A stretch of 64,000 bases of DNA from Archangium violaceum (lineage in GTDB: Bacteria > Myxococcota > Myxococcia > Myxococcales > Myxococcaceae): contig NZ_CP069396.1 in assembly GCF_016887565.1 (NCBI RefSeq), forward strand, positions 8,104,001-8,168,000. Reading direction: 5' to 3'. This document shows, one piece after another, positions 7,924-14,405 of this stretch. A program made the position numbers and the translations under genes. The notes under the pieces were generated by a model. The model searched no databases. It was not told the DNA's origin and saw only the letters and a list, made by a program, of their open reading frames with translations. Position 1 is the stretch's first letter. Each line of letters starts with the position of its first letter.

Positions 7924-9239
7924 GTGCTCAACGCCTCTCGGCATCACGGCTAGCGGGACTGGCGATTACCGGCACGTGGCTGGCCACCGGTAACAAGTGC
8001 TCGACGCCTCTCGGCATCACGGCTAGCGGGACCGAGTCCCGCCGGCTACACCGTCAGCGCCCGCGTCCGGTGCTCAACGCCTCTCGGCATCACGGCGAGC
8101 GGGACTGCCCTTCCTGCTGAAGCGCAGGGAGGCGGTCCTCTTGTGCTCAACGCCTCTCGGCATCACGGCGAGCGGGACCGAAACCGTCAGAATTCCGGAC
8201 TCCCCTTCTACGTGCTCAACGCCTCTCGGCATCACGGCGAGCGGGACCGGCTAATCGTGTCCTTCTCCGAGACGAACACCCTGTGCTCAACGCCTCTCGG
8301 CATCACGGCGAGCGGGACTTCGCGGCCTTCTCGCGTTCCTCCTCAGCTTTGATGTGCTCAACGCCTCTCGGCATCACGGCGAGCGGGACTGGCGGTCCCC
8401 GCCAACCAGTCCCTGGACGTGGCGTGCTCAACGCCTCTCGGCATCACGGCGAGCGGGACTCAGCCACCGTGGAGTAGGCCACGCTGAAGACGTTGTGCTC
8501 AACGCCTCTCGGCATCACGGCGAGCGGGACGGGGCTCCAGTCGAGGAACCCAGGAGACATCCAGTGCTCAACGCCTCTCGGCATCACGGCGAGCGGGACG
8601 AGAGCTACTCCAAGATGAGCCTGCCCGTGGACGTGTGCTCAACGCCTCTCGGCATCACGGCGAGCGGGACAGCCGCGAGGGTTGAGACGAAGAGGAAGGG
8701 CATCAGGTGCTCAACGCCTCTCGGCATCACGGCGAGCGGGACACATCCCGGAGTTCACCGTCGAGAACGCCCCCGACATGTGCTCAACGCATCTCGGCAT
8801 CACGGCGAGCGGGACCCACCTATTACGGCAACCCCGGCGGCTATGGGTAGTGCTCAACGCCTCTCGGCATCACGGCGAGCGGGACGGCTGATCGCGGCTA
8901 CGGCGGCGGATGCACGCGACACGTGCTCAACGCCTCTCGGCATCACAGCGAGCGGGACTACGCCCGTGCCCCGAGTCGAACTTGTGGGTGGGGTGCTCAA
9001 CGCCTCTTGGCATCACGGCGAGCGGGACTACAGCCTCCAAAACACAAATGCCCCGGAAGGATAGTGCTCAACGCCTCTCGGCATCACGGCGAGCGGGACC
9101 TTCAGGAGCGCACCCTCTCTGCTACGCGACAGGTGCTCAACGCCTCTCGGCATCACGGCGAGCGGGACTTCCAGGCGTGGTGCCAGCAGTACGTGGACCA
9201 CGCGTGCTCAACGCCTCTCGGCATCACGGCGAGCGGGAC
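7924..9239 (-). CRISPR. CRISPR array, 19 repeats of 36 bp, 18 spacers of 33-37 bp, no adjacent cas genes
   Basis: Direct 36-bp repeats begin GTGCTCAACGCC and end GCGAGCGGGAC on the + strand; repeat starts are at 7924, 7997, 8070, 8143, 8212, 8283, 8354, 8424, 8495, 8564, 8635, 8707, 8780, 8850, 8923, 8993, 9064, 9133 and 9204. Spacers are all different. The first two repeats carry GGCTAGC instead of GGCGAGC, and repeat 2 also has TCGACG; repeats at 8780, 8923 and 8993 each have one substitution. Repeat decay at the left end and the reverse-complement repeat end GTTGAGCAC suggest transcription from right to left, with the leader near 9240-9470. No cas gene lies within the window, so the effector must act in trans or be lost. 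Subtype is not assignable from the repeat alone. Confidence 0.97.
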
Positions 9240-9474
9240 GAGATCCGCCATGGGCAGGCTTGATTCAAAGTCCTACGAAAGAGGTTATCCCACCGAGACC
9301 TACGGCTGAGGTATAGTCCCGCCTACAGGCGCCCACCGGTGGCGAGCAGCCGCGGGCTGATCGCGCGGGGGGCGACTGCACACAGCCCGGTGACGGGCCG
9401 GGCAGGTCCTGGGGAGAAGAAGGATGAGCGGGAAGAAAAACCGGGGCGGGAGGGCTGGCGGGCCCTCCACACCC
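9240..9474 (-). promoter_or_regulatory. Putative CRISPR leader
   Basis: A 235-bp non-coding stretch between the last intact repeat and the IS5-family insertion. Read on the - strand it contains a TATACC-like -10 box around 9311-9316 and a slightly AT-richer run close to the first repeat. It is called leader because the opposite end of the array has the degenerate repeats. The insertion sequence lies just beyond it, so distal promoter elements may be cut off. This is inference; no transcription data are implied. Confidence 0.35.
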
Positions 9475-9477
9475 TAA

Positions 9478-9499
9478 GAGCTCGTTTCAAAAATGGACC
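9478..9499 (+). repeat. Left terminal inverted repeat of the IS5-family element
   Basis: 22 bp, identical to the reverse complement of 10447-10468. It is preceded by TAA, which is repeated after the right end. Confidence 0.92.
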
Positions 9500-9524
9500 T
9501 GAGAGGTCAGGTAACATGCCCTGC

Positions 9525-9911
9525 CTATTCAGGGCCATTTCGTAAATGGCGCTCAAGCACGCGATAGAGAAGGAGGCAGTGGCCAAGGCGAAGGAGTGCC
9601 AGGTGCATCTGTGGGTTCCGCTCTTCGCGAATCCGCAGGCGTTTCATCTGGTGGAACCAGTCCAGGGAGCGCTCCACCACCCAGCGATGGCGTCCCAAAC
9701 GCTCCTTCGACTCCACGCCTCGGCGGGCGATGCGGGGAACGATGTGGCGCTTCCGTAATCCCCGGCGGGTATCGGCATAATCGTACCCCTTGTCGCCGTG
9801 CCCTTTCGCCGGACGCCTGCGTGGCCTGCCTCGTGGCCCCTTGATGGGGAGGATGGCGTCGAGGAGCGGCAGCGCCTCGCGCTTGTCGTGCACGTTGGCG
9901 GCCGACAGCAA
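9525..9911 (-). CDS. IS5-family transposase, C-terminal frame (orfB)
   Basis: Contains the second catalytic Asp (GHGDKGYDYADTRRGLRKR) and the Glu in the RHRWVVERSLDWFHQMKRL motif of IS5 DDE transposases. The ATG at 9911 is internal to the domain; the frame stays open upstream to the slip run near 10002-10011, so it is normally expressed as a fusion with orfA after a -1 shift rather than from its own start. The protein ends a few bases inside the left inverted repeat region, as usual for this compact element. Confidence 0.88.
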   Translation of the reverse strand: MLSAANVHDKREALPLLDAILPIKGPRGRPRRRPAKGHGDKGYDYADTRRGLRKRHIVPRIARRGVESKERLGRHRWVVERSLDWFHQMKRLRIREERNPQMHLALLRLGHCLLLYRVLERHLRNGPE

Positions 9912-9937
9912 GGTGGCCAGCGGCAGGCCCCGGCGGT

Positions 9938-10342
9938 CTACGACCAGGTGGTGCTTGCTGCCCGCCTTTCCTCTGTCCGTTGGATTCGGGCCTGTTTGGG
10001 CCCCCCTTTTATCGCCCGTAGGCTGCTGGAGTCGAACGAGGCCCGGCTCCAGTCAATGAGCCCCTTGTGCCCCAACTCGTTCAGCAACACCCGCTGGAGC
10101 TTCTCGAAGACTCCTGCTCGGCTCCACTTTCGCAGCCTCCTCCAGCACGTCGCCCCGCTGCACCCGAACACCTCGGCTGGCAGGTCTCTCCAGGCGATGC
10201 CCGTCCTGAGCACGAAGATAATGCCCCGCAGGCACGCCCTATCGTCGCGCAATGGACGACCTCTTCTCCCTTTGCGGCGATGTCGTGGCAGCAGCGGCTC
10301 CACCCTCGCCCACAGCTCGTCCGGGACCAGTTCGCGCCTCAT
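9938..10342 (-). CDS. IS5-family transposase, N-terminal frame (orfA)
   Basis: The N-terminal half of the transposase: MRRELVPDELWARVEPLLP, then the DUF4096-type region (GRPLRDDRACLRGIIFVLRTG, WRDLPAEVFGCSGATCWRRL) and the first catalytic Asp in WSRASFDSSSLRA. After RAIKGGP it runs out of frame and stops. The matching C-terminal half is in the -1 frame (orfB), where the canonical QTGPNPTDRGKAGSK continues. The crossover lies in an AAAAGGGGGG run, so a programmed -1 frameshift to make the full DDE enzyme is likely. ATG 10342 is preferred over the more upstream ATG 10360 because family members start at this Met. Confidence 0.88.
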   Translation of the reverse strand: MRRELVPDELWARVEPLLPRHRRKGRRGRPLRDDRACLRGIIFVLRTGIAWRDLPAEVFGCSGATCWRRLRKWSRAGVFEKLQRVLLNELGHKGLIDWSRASFDSSSLRAIKGGPKQARIQRTEERRAASTTWS

Positions 10343-10446
10343 GCTTGCGAGGATGAGCACCAGGTACGTAGAGGGAAGTCTGGATACCTCTGCGGTTCAT
10401 TTATGAAACAATCCCAGGGAGGCAGGTCAGATGACCTAGGCTCCCT

Positions 10447-10468
10447 GGTCCATTTTTGAAACGAGCTC
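10447..10468 (-). repeat. Right terminal inverted repeat of the IS5-family element
   Basis: 22 bp, perfect partner of 9478-9499, followed by the TAA target duplication at 10469-10471. Confidence 0.92.
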
Positions 10469-10498
10469 TAAGTGCGTATTCCGGCCATCGCGATCACT

Positions 10499-10543
10499 CG
10501 TTCCGGACGAAGCCGATCACCTGTTCCGGACGAAGCCGATCAT
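10499..10543 (+). repeat. Left-end internal repeats of the IS21-family element
   Basis: Two tandem copies of a 22-23 bp unit (core GTTCCGGACGAAGCCGATCA). They are inverted relative to the right-end repeats and are the expected IstA binding sites. Confidence 0.75.
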
Positions 10544-10568
10544 CGGAGCGGAGCGACGCTGGTGCCCC

Positions 10569-11327
10569 TCACTTCTCCGGCTTCGGCTCGGTCGTCAACT
10601 TTCCATGCTGCTTGCGGATGGACTCGCCCATCAGCTTGATGCGGTGGGCGTTGTGGACCACCCGGTCGAGGATGGCGTCGGCGACGGTCGCATCACCGAT
10701 GAGCGCGTGCCATTGCTTGGGATCGAGCTGGGAGGTGATGACGGTGGAAGCAGTTCCACACCGGTCCTCCAAGACTTCGAGCAGGTCCCTTCGCTCGTTG
10801 GCCGTCAGTGGCTCCAAGCCGAAGTCGTCGAGGATGAAGACGTGCGCCTTGGACAAGCGCTGCAGCACCGTGCGCCAGGTGCCATCGGCCCGCGCCTGGG
10901 CCAGCTCGTCGTAGAGCCGGGAGGCCCTGCGGTACACCACCGTGTAGCCTTCGCGGCACGCCTTGTTGCCCAGCGCGCACGCCAGGTAGCTCTTGCCCAT
11001 TCCCGTCGGCCCGGTGAGCAGGACGTTCTGGTGGGCGGCCACCCAGCGGCACGAGGCCAGCTCCACCACCTGGGCCCTCGTCAGCCCTCGGGCGTGGGCG
11101 TAGTCGATGTCCTCCACGCATGCCGGCTGCCGCAGCTTCGCGTTCTTCAACCGCAGGGAGAGCTTGCGGTTCTCTCGCTGCGTCCACTCGGCGTCCACCA
11201 GCAGCCCGAGCAACTCGGACGCGCTGACGTCCTGCGTGGGAGGCACGTCCAGCCACCCCTCCAGGTAGCTGGCCATCCCCAGCAGCTTCATCGCCTTGAG
11301 CTTCTCCAGTGTCTGTTTCATCAGCAT
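10569..11327 (-). CDS. istB: IS21 helper ATPase IstB
   Basis: A 252-residue AAA+ ATPase of the IstB/DnaC group, which loads with IstA on DNA and selects the target during IS21 transposition. Walker A is GPTGMGKS (about residue 107), Walker B is HVFILDDFG, and the sensor region reads ITSQLDPKQWH. The C-terminal Lys/Arg-rich HRIKLMGESIRK is the family ending. ATG 11327 gives the usual start (MLMKQTLEKLKAMKLLGM); ATG 11321 is possible. It lies downstream of istA with about 118 bp between them, longer than the overlap seen in many IS21 elements. The protein appears full length and intact. Confidence 0.93.
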   Translation of the reverse strand: MLMKQTLEKLKAMKLLGMASYLEGWLDVPPTQDVSASELLGLLVDAEWTQRENRKLSLRLKNAKLRQPACVEDIDYAHARGLTRAQVVELASCRWVAAHQNVLLTGPTGMGKSYLACALGNKACREGYTVVYRRASRLYDELAQARADGTWRTVLQRLSKAHVFILDDFGLEPLTANERRDLLEVLEDRCGTASTVITSQLDPKQWHALIGDATVADAILDRVVHNAHRIKLMGESIRKQHGKLTTEPKPEK

Positions 11328-11445
11328 GGCTTTCCTCTGTGTGAGCGAGCTCGGCGATAGCGCGCGGCGGCGCGCACCGCGCGACGCCGCGCTCCCCCGG
11401 GGCAGAGAGCTCGAGGACTGCCCGAGGGGGAGGAAGACTCTCACC

Positions 11446-12966
11446 TCAGTGGTAGTAGTCAGGGCCGCGGATGTTCTCGTGGACGGGCAGCGCGGCGCGC
11501 TCCTCGGCCACCGGCTCCACGGCTTCCAGCTTGTTGCGCAGGATGGCGGCGACGCTGCCGTAGGTACAGGCACGATGCCGAAGCGCACGCGCGCACGCGC
11601 GCTCCAACCGCTCCGGGCCGTACTTCTCCTTCAAGCGGATGAGGCCCAGGCAGGCGCGGAACCCCTGCTCGGGATGTTTGCGCCGACGCATCAGCTCCTC
11701 GGCCAGCGCCGCAGTCGAGGGGCCCACCTTGGCCGCCCACTCGAGTATTCGCGAGGGCGTCCACTGCGCATGGGCGCGGTGCGAGCTGGGCATGTGCTCG
11801 GGCAGCGTCGTCGGCCGCGGCCCGCTGGCGCGCGGGTGGCTGGCGACGCGACGGCCTGCGAGGAAGACTTCGACGCACGCCGTGGTGGCGCGTACTTCCA
11901 CCTGCTTGCCCACTAACTGGTACGGCACGCTGTAGAGGTGCTCGTCCACCTCGATGTGGTAGTCGATGTTGACGCGCGCCTTCTTCCACCACGCCAGCTC
12001 GTAGCGCTCCGCGGGCAGGGGCTTGAGCGCGGGCCGGTCCACCTCCTCGAAGAGCTGCCGCCGCGACTTGCCCAGCTTGCGCATGGGGCGCTCGTTGAGC
12101 TTCTCGAGCAACGGACGCACCGCCTCGCGCACCTGCTGCAACGTGCTGAAGCGCTGGTGGCGCAGCACGGCCAGAATCCACCTCTCGGCCAGCAGCACCG
12201 CGGCCTCCACCTTCGCCTTGTCTCGCGGCTTGCGCACGCGCGCGGGAATGACGGCGAAACCGTAGTGCCGGGCCAGCTCCGCGTAGGTGGGGTTGAGCTC
12301 CGGCTCGTACCGGTCAGGCCGCTGCACTGCCGCCTTGAGATTGTCGGGCACCACCACCTGAGGCACGCCGCCAAAGTACTCCAGCGCTCGGCTGTGGCAG
12401 CCCACCCACGTGGCCAGGTCCTCCCCCAGCACCGGCTCCACGTAGGTGTAGCTGCTGGCGCCCAGCACGAAGAGGAAGAGCTTCACCTTCTGCCTCTCCC
12501 CCGTCTCGGGCACCACCAGCTCGAGCCCATCCCCGCTGAAGTCCACGAAGCCCTTCTCTCCGGCCCGGTGCGTCTGCCGCATCGTCACCGACAGTTGCGC
12601 GCACCAGCGCGCGTAGTGCTCGCAGAACTGGCTGTACTGGTAGCCATCCGGGTGCTGCTCCCGGTACTCCTGCCACAGCAATTGCTTGGTGACGTGCTTG
12701 CGCCGAAGCTCCTCGTGGATTCGCGCGAAGTCGGGCTCCGGGCGATTGAGCTTCGGCTTGTGCTCGTCGGGGAAGAGCAGCTGCTCCAGAGCTGCGTCAT
12801 CGTCCAGCTCCGCCGGCAGTGGCCAGTTCAGCCGCGCCAGCTTTATCCGGCCCAGGTAATCGCTCACCGTGCTCGGTGACAGTCCGCAGCTGCGCGCTAT
12901 CGCCCTGCCGGTCAGTCCCATTTCCAGGTGTAGTCTCAGAATCTCTCGTAGCTTCCTCATGGACAT
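11446..12966 (-). CDS. istA: IS21 transposase IstA
   Basis: About 506 residues. The N-terminal helix-turn-helix (TGRAIARSCGLSPSTVSDYL, about 17-36) recognises the element ends. The DDE core has Asp in GFVDFSGDGLELV, Asp in VVVPDNLKAAV and Glu in KAKVEAAVLLAERW. A Mu-type C-terminal beta-barrel follows (VDEHLYSVPYQLVGKQVEVRAT). The start MSMRKLREILRL at 12966 is chosen because the family begins here; a further upstream ATG (13017) only adds 17 non-conserved residues. All three acidic residues are present, so the enzyme should be active with IstB. Confidence 0.93.
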   Translation of the reverse strand: MSMRKLREILRLHLEMGLTGRAIARSCGLSPSTVSDYLGRIKLARLNWPLPAELDDDAALEQLLFPDEHKPKLNRPEPDFARIHEELRRKHVTKQLLWQEYREQHPDGYQYSQFCEHYARWCAQLSVTMRQTHRAGEKGFVDFSGDGLELVVPETGERQKVKLFLFVLGASSYTYVEPVLGEDLATWVGCHSRALEYFGGVPQVVVPDNLKAAVQRPDRYEPELNPTYAELARHYGFAVIPARVRKPRDKAKVEAAVLLAERWILAVLRHQRFSTLQQVREAVRPLLEKLNERPMRKLGKSRRQLFEEVDRPALKPLPAERYELAWWKKARVNIDYHIEVDEHLYSVPYQLVGKQVEVRATTACVEVFLAGRRVASHPRASGPRPTTLPEHMPSSHRAHAQWTPSRILEWAAKVGPSTAALAEELMRRRKHPEQGFRACLGLIRLKEKYGPERLERACARALRHRACTYGSVAAILRNKLEAVEPVAEERAALPVHENIRGPDYYH

Positions 12967-13100
12967 CCTCGGTGCGGCCAGGTCCTCCTCCTTGCGAGGG
13001 AGGCAGCCTGCTTCCATGTGACGTCCAGCGTCTTCTCCGCTCCCATGACTCCGGGGATGACCCCTTGGACTGCATCCGTCATCCCTACGTCCGTGTCACC

Positions 13101-13169
13101 GATCGGCTTGCTCCGGAATCGGTGATCGGCTTGCTCCGGAATCGGTGATCGGCTTGCTCCGGAATCGGT
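13101..13169 (+). repeat. Three 23-bp tandem repeats at the right end of the IS21-family element
   Basis: Perfect copies of a unit starting GATCGGCTTGCTCCGGAATC at 13101, 13124 and 13147. They match, inverted, the left-end repeats and abut the terminal repeat ending at 13193. The last copy overlaps the GTG start of the zinc-ribbon gene. Confidence 0.9.
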
Positions 13170-13716
13170 GATCGCGATGGTCCGGTGCACGCAGTGTGGA
13201 GCGGCCAGCCGGCCGGTGGGGGGCGGCATGGTGTTGCAGGGGCATGGCACGCGCAGCCGTCAGGTGCGAGGCCCTGCCCAACCCGGGCAGCAGGCGCAGG
13301 TGCGGGTGGTGCAGGTGCGGCGCTACCGCTGCCAGGCGTGCGGTGGCACGTGCACGGTGGTGCCCTGGGAAGTGACGTGGCGGCGGCTGTACTCGGTGGC
13401 GGCCATGGCGTGGGCCCTGGCGCTGTGGGGGTTGGTGGGGATGGGGATGGAAGCCGTGCGCCGCCTGGTCAACCCCTGGAAGCACACAGGCGCCAGTGAA
13501 GCCGGGCGCTGGCGCACGCCGCTGCGCTGGCTGCGCGCCGTGCACCAGGGGCAACTGCTCGTACAGGTGCACACCATGCGCCCCTGGCCGCCGCACTGGC
13601 ACCCGCGCAAGGCCGCTGCCCACGTGGCCAGCGTCGTGGCCGGCTACGCCCCGCCCGCCGCTCCCTCCCCGCCCCTGAGTGTGCAGGCATTCCTGGGCGC
13701 CGCGCGCGCTCAGTGA
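13168..13716 (+). CDS. Zinc-ribbon protein next to/within the IS21-family end
   Basis: A 182-residue protein with two Cys pairs: CTQCGAASRP near the N-terminus and YRCQACGGTC around residue 52, forming a likely C4 zinc ribbon. They are followed by a Trp-rich region (TWRRLYSVAAMAWALALWGLVGMG), Arg/Trp-rich RWRTPLRWLRAVHQG and a final 'AFLGAARAQ'. I recall similar proteins next to IS21-like elements in myxobacteria, annotated only as hypothetical. The start is odd: GTG 13168 or ATG 13177 lies inside the right inverted repeat (ending 13193), so the element end supplies the start codon. It runs away from istA. It could be an accessory DNA-binding protein of the element or a host gene whose 5' end was replaced. 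Confidence is moderate for a real gene, low for function. Confidence 0.6.
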   Translation: MIAMVRCTQCGAASRPVGGGMVLQGHGTRSRQVRGPAQPGQQAQVRVVQVRRYRCQACGGTCTVVPWEVTWRRLYSVAAMAWALALWGLVGMGMEAVRRLVNPWKHTGASEAGRWRTPLRWLRAVHQGQLLVQVHTMRPWPPHWHPRKAAAHVASVVAGYAPPAAPSPPLSVQAFLGAARAQ

Positions 13717-14091
13717 GGGACAGACCTCGAGCCCAGGGTCCGACAGCTTCACCCACCCGACAAGTCCCCTTCCCGGTCCGCTCTCGGCCGGGCACGCTGA
13801 AGGTATGTCCTGCACCCAGGCCCTGTCGGCCCCGGGGCCGACAGGGCCTCACCGGAGGCAGCACATGCGCTCGACCCTCACGGCATGGAGTCTGACTCGT
13901 GCTCCGCGGGCCCCATCTGCTGCCCGTCCCCGGATTGCCTGGAGCCGCTGACGGCACCGGCCGGTGCCCATGGCATGGACGGCACGCCGACGCTGGCGAG
14001 CCCAAGTCGGTGCGAGCCCAACGCCAGAAGCAGCGCACAACCTTGCCCCAGCCTCAGACACTCATCGGACGTGCCCTCCCCGCGCGCATGG
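13717..14091. other. Stretch without a supported gene, right of the IS21 element
   Basis: Several overlapping frames exist on both strands, but none has a ribosome-binding site, coherent protein composition or family similarity. On the - strand a frame continues from the tandemly duplicated ORF remnant (around 14092-14230), suggesting the 3' portion of a decayed gene. Confidence 0.4.
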
Positions 14092-14230
14092 AAGATGATG
14101 GCTCCATCACCGAGCCTGCGCCAGGCCGGCGCATCCTCGTTGATGCCCATCAACCAGCCTGCGCCAGGCCCGCTCATCTTCATTGATGCCCATCAACCAG
14201 CCGGTCCAAATCTCCATCAACAAGCGTGCG
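14092..14230 (-). repeat. 43-bp imperfect tandem duplication with partial outer copies
   Basis: Two long copies start at 14113 and 14156 (core AGCCTGCGCCAGGCC then TTGATGCCCATCAACC), period 43, with degenerate partial copies on both sides. Because 43 is not a multiple of three, the two - strand frames that cross it both read GWLMGINED..AWRRL, in different registers. This points to a duplication that frameshifted an older coding sequence. Confidence 0.7.
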
Positions 14231-14394
14231 CGGTAACAGATGTGGAACTGGCGCCTCCCCCACGTCGGGTGCTCAACGCCTCTCGGCATCACGGCCTTCC
14301 AGTAGCCCGTCACGGCCACTCTGGGGTCATCGGGTGGCCCTTCCAAGAGGCTCAGCAACTCATGGGCGGCCTGCCGTGGCGTCTCATGTTCCAT
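14107..14394 (-). pseudogene. Decayed ORF carrying a CRISPR-repeat-like insert
   Basis: From ATG 14394 the frame gives MEHETPRQAAHELLSLLEGP, then VTGYWKAVMPRGVEHPTWGRR, then a 43-bp duplicated motif (GWLMGINEDERAWRRL). It ends in sequence unlike its neighbours. The AVMPRGVEH stretch is exactly the translation of the CRISPR repeat found at 7924-9239. After the tandem duplication a second frame continues the presumed original protein (GDGAIIFHARGEG...) to about 13878. No ribosome-binding site is visible. I read it as a remnant of a small gene disrupted by slippage; the original function is unknown. Confidence 0.35.
14269..14295 (-). repeat. Solitary partial CRISPR repeat (27 of 36 bp)
   Basis: Bases 14269-14295 are identical to the first 27 bases of the array repeat (GTGCTCAACGCC...CACGGC), in the same orientation, about 5 kb from the array and beyond both insertion sequences. 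The remaining 9 bases do not match, and no second repeat lies within 60-75 bp on either side, so it is a relic or an exapted copy, not an array. Confidence 0.85.
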
Positions 14395-14405
14395 TCGCGC
14401 GAAGT

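Larger units (their letters stand above)
9478..10468 (-). mobile_element. IS5-family insertion sequence (991 bp), IS427-like
   Basis: Bounded by perfect 22-bp inverted repeats (left starts GAGCTCGTTTC, 9478-9499; right 10447-10468) and flanked by a TAA target duplication (9475-9477 and 10469-10471). Length, ends, TNA target and a two-frame transposase fit the IS427 subgroup of IS5. The two transposase frames are joined by a -1 shift in an A4G6 run near 10002-10011. Perfect ends and target repeat indicate a recent, possibly active, insertion. Its right end lies one base outside the IS21-family element. Confidence 0.92.
10473..13193 (-). mobile_element. IS21-family insertion sequence (about 2.7 kb)
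   Basis: Carries istA then istB on the - strand. Ends are imperfect inverted repeats: both, read inward, begin TGCGT and contain CCATCGCGATCAC (left from 10473, right to 13193), with the TG...CA termini typical of IS21. Internal transposase-binding-type repeats follow: two 22-bp-class copies at the left end and three 23-bp copies at the right end. No direct target duplication is visible next to the ends; the left flank is interrupted by the IS5 element. Boundaries are inferred from the inverted repeats and could be a few bases off. Confidence 0.8.

Noticed and set aside
7730-7993. Short + strand ORF ahead of the array
   Set aside because: It runs into the repeats and lacks a ribosome-binding site and any similarity.
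8143-9309. Overlapping + strand ORFs across the CRISPR repeats
   Set aside because: They are just translations of the 36-bp repeats (LNASRHHGERD units); no start signals, no independent protein.
6714-14394. Hidden cas genes around the array
   Set aside because: All frames were read: DUSAM, lipoprotein, IS5, IS21, zinc ribbon and a decayed ORF; none has Cas1/2/3/5/7/8-type motifs.
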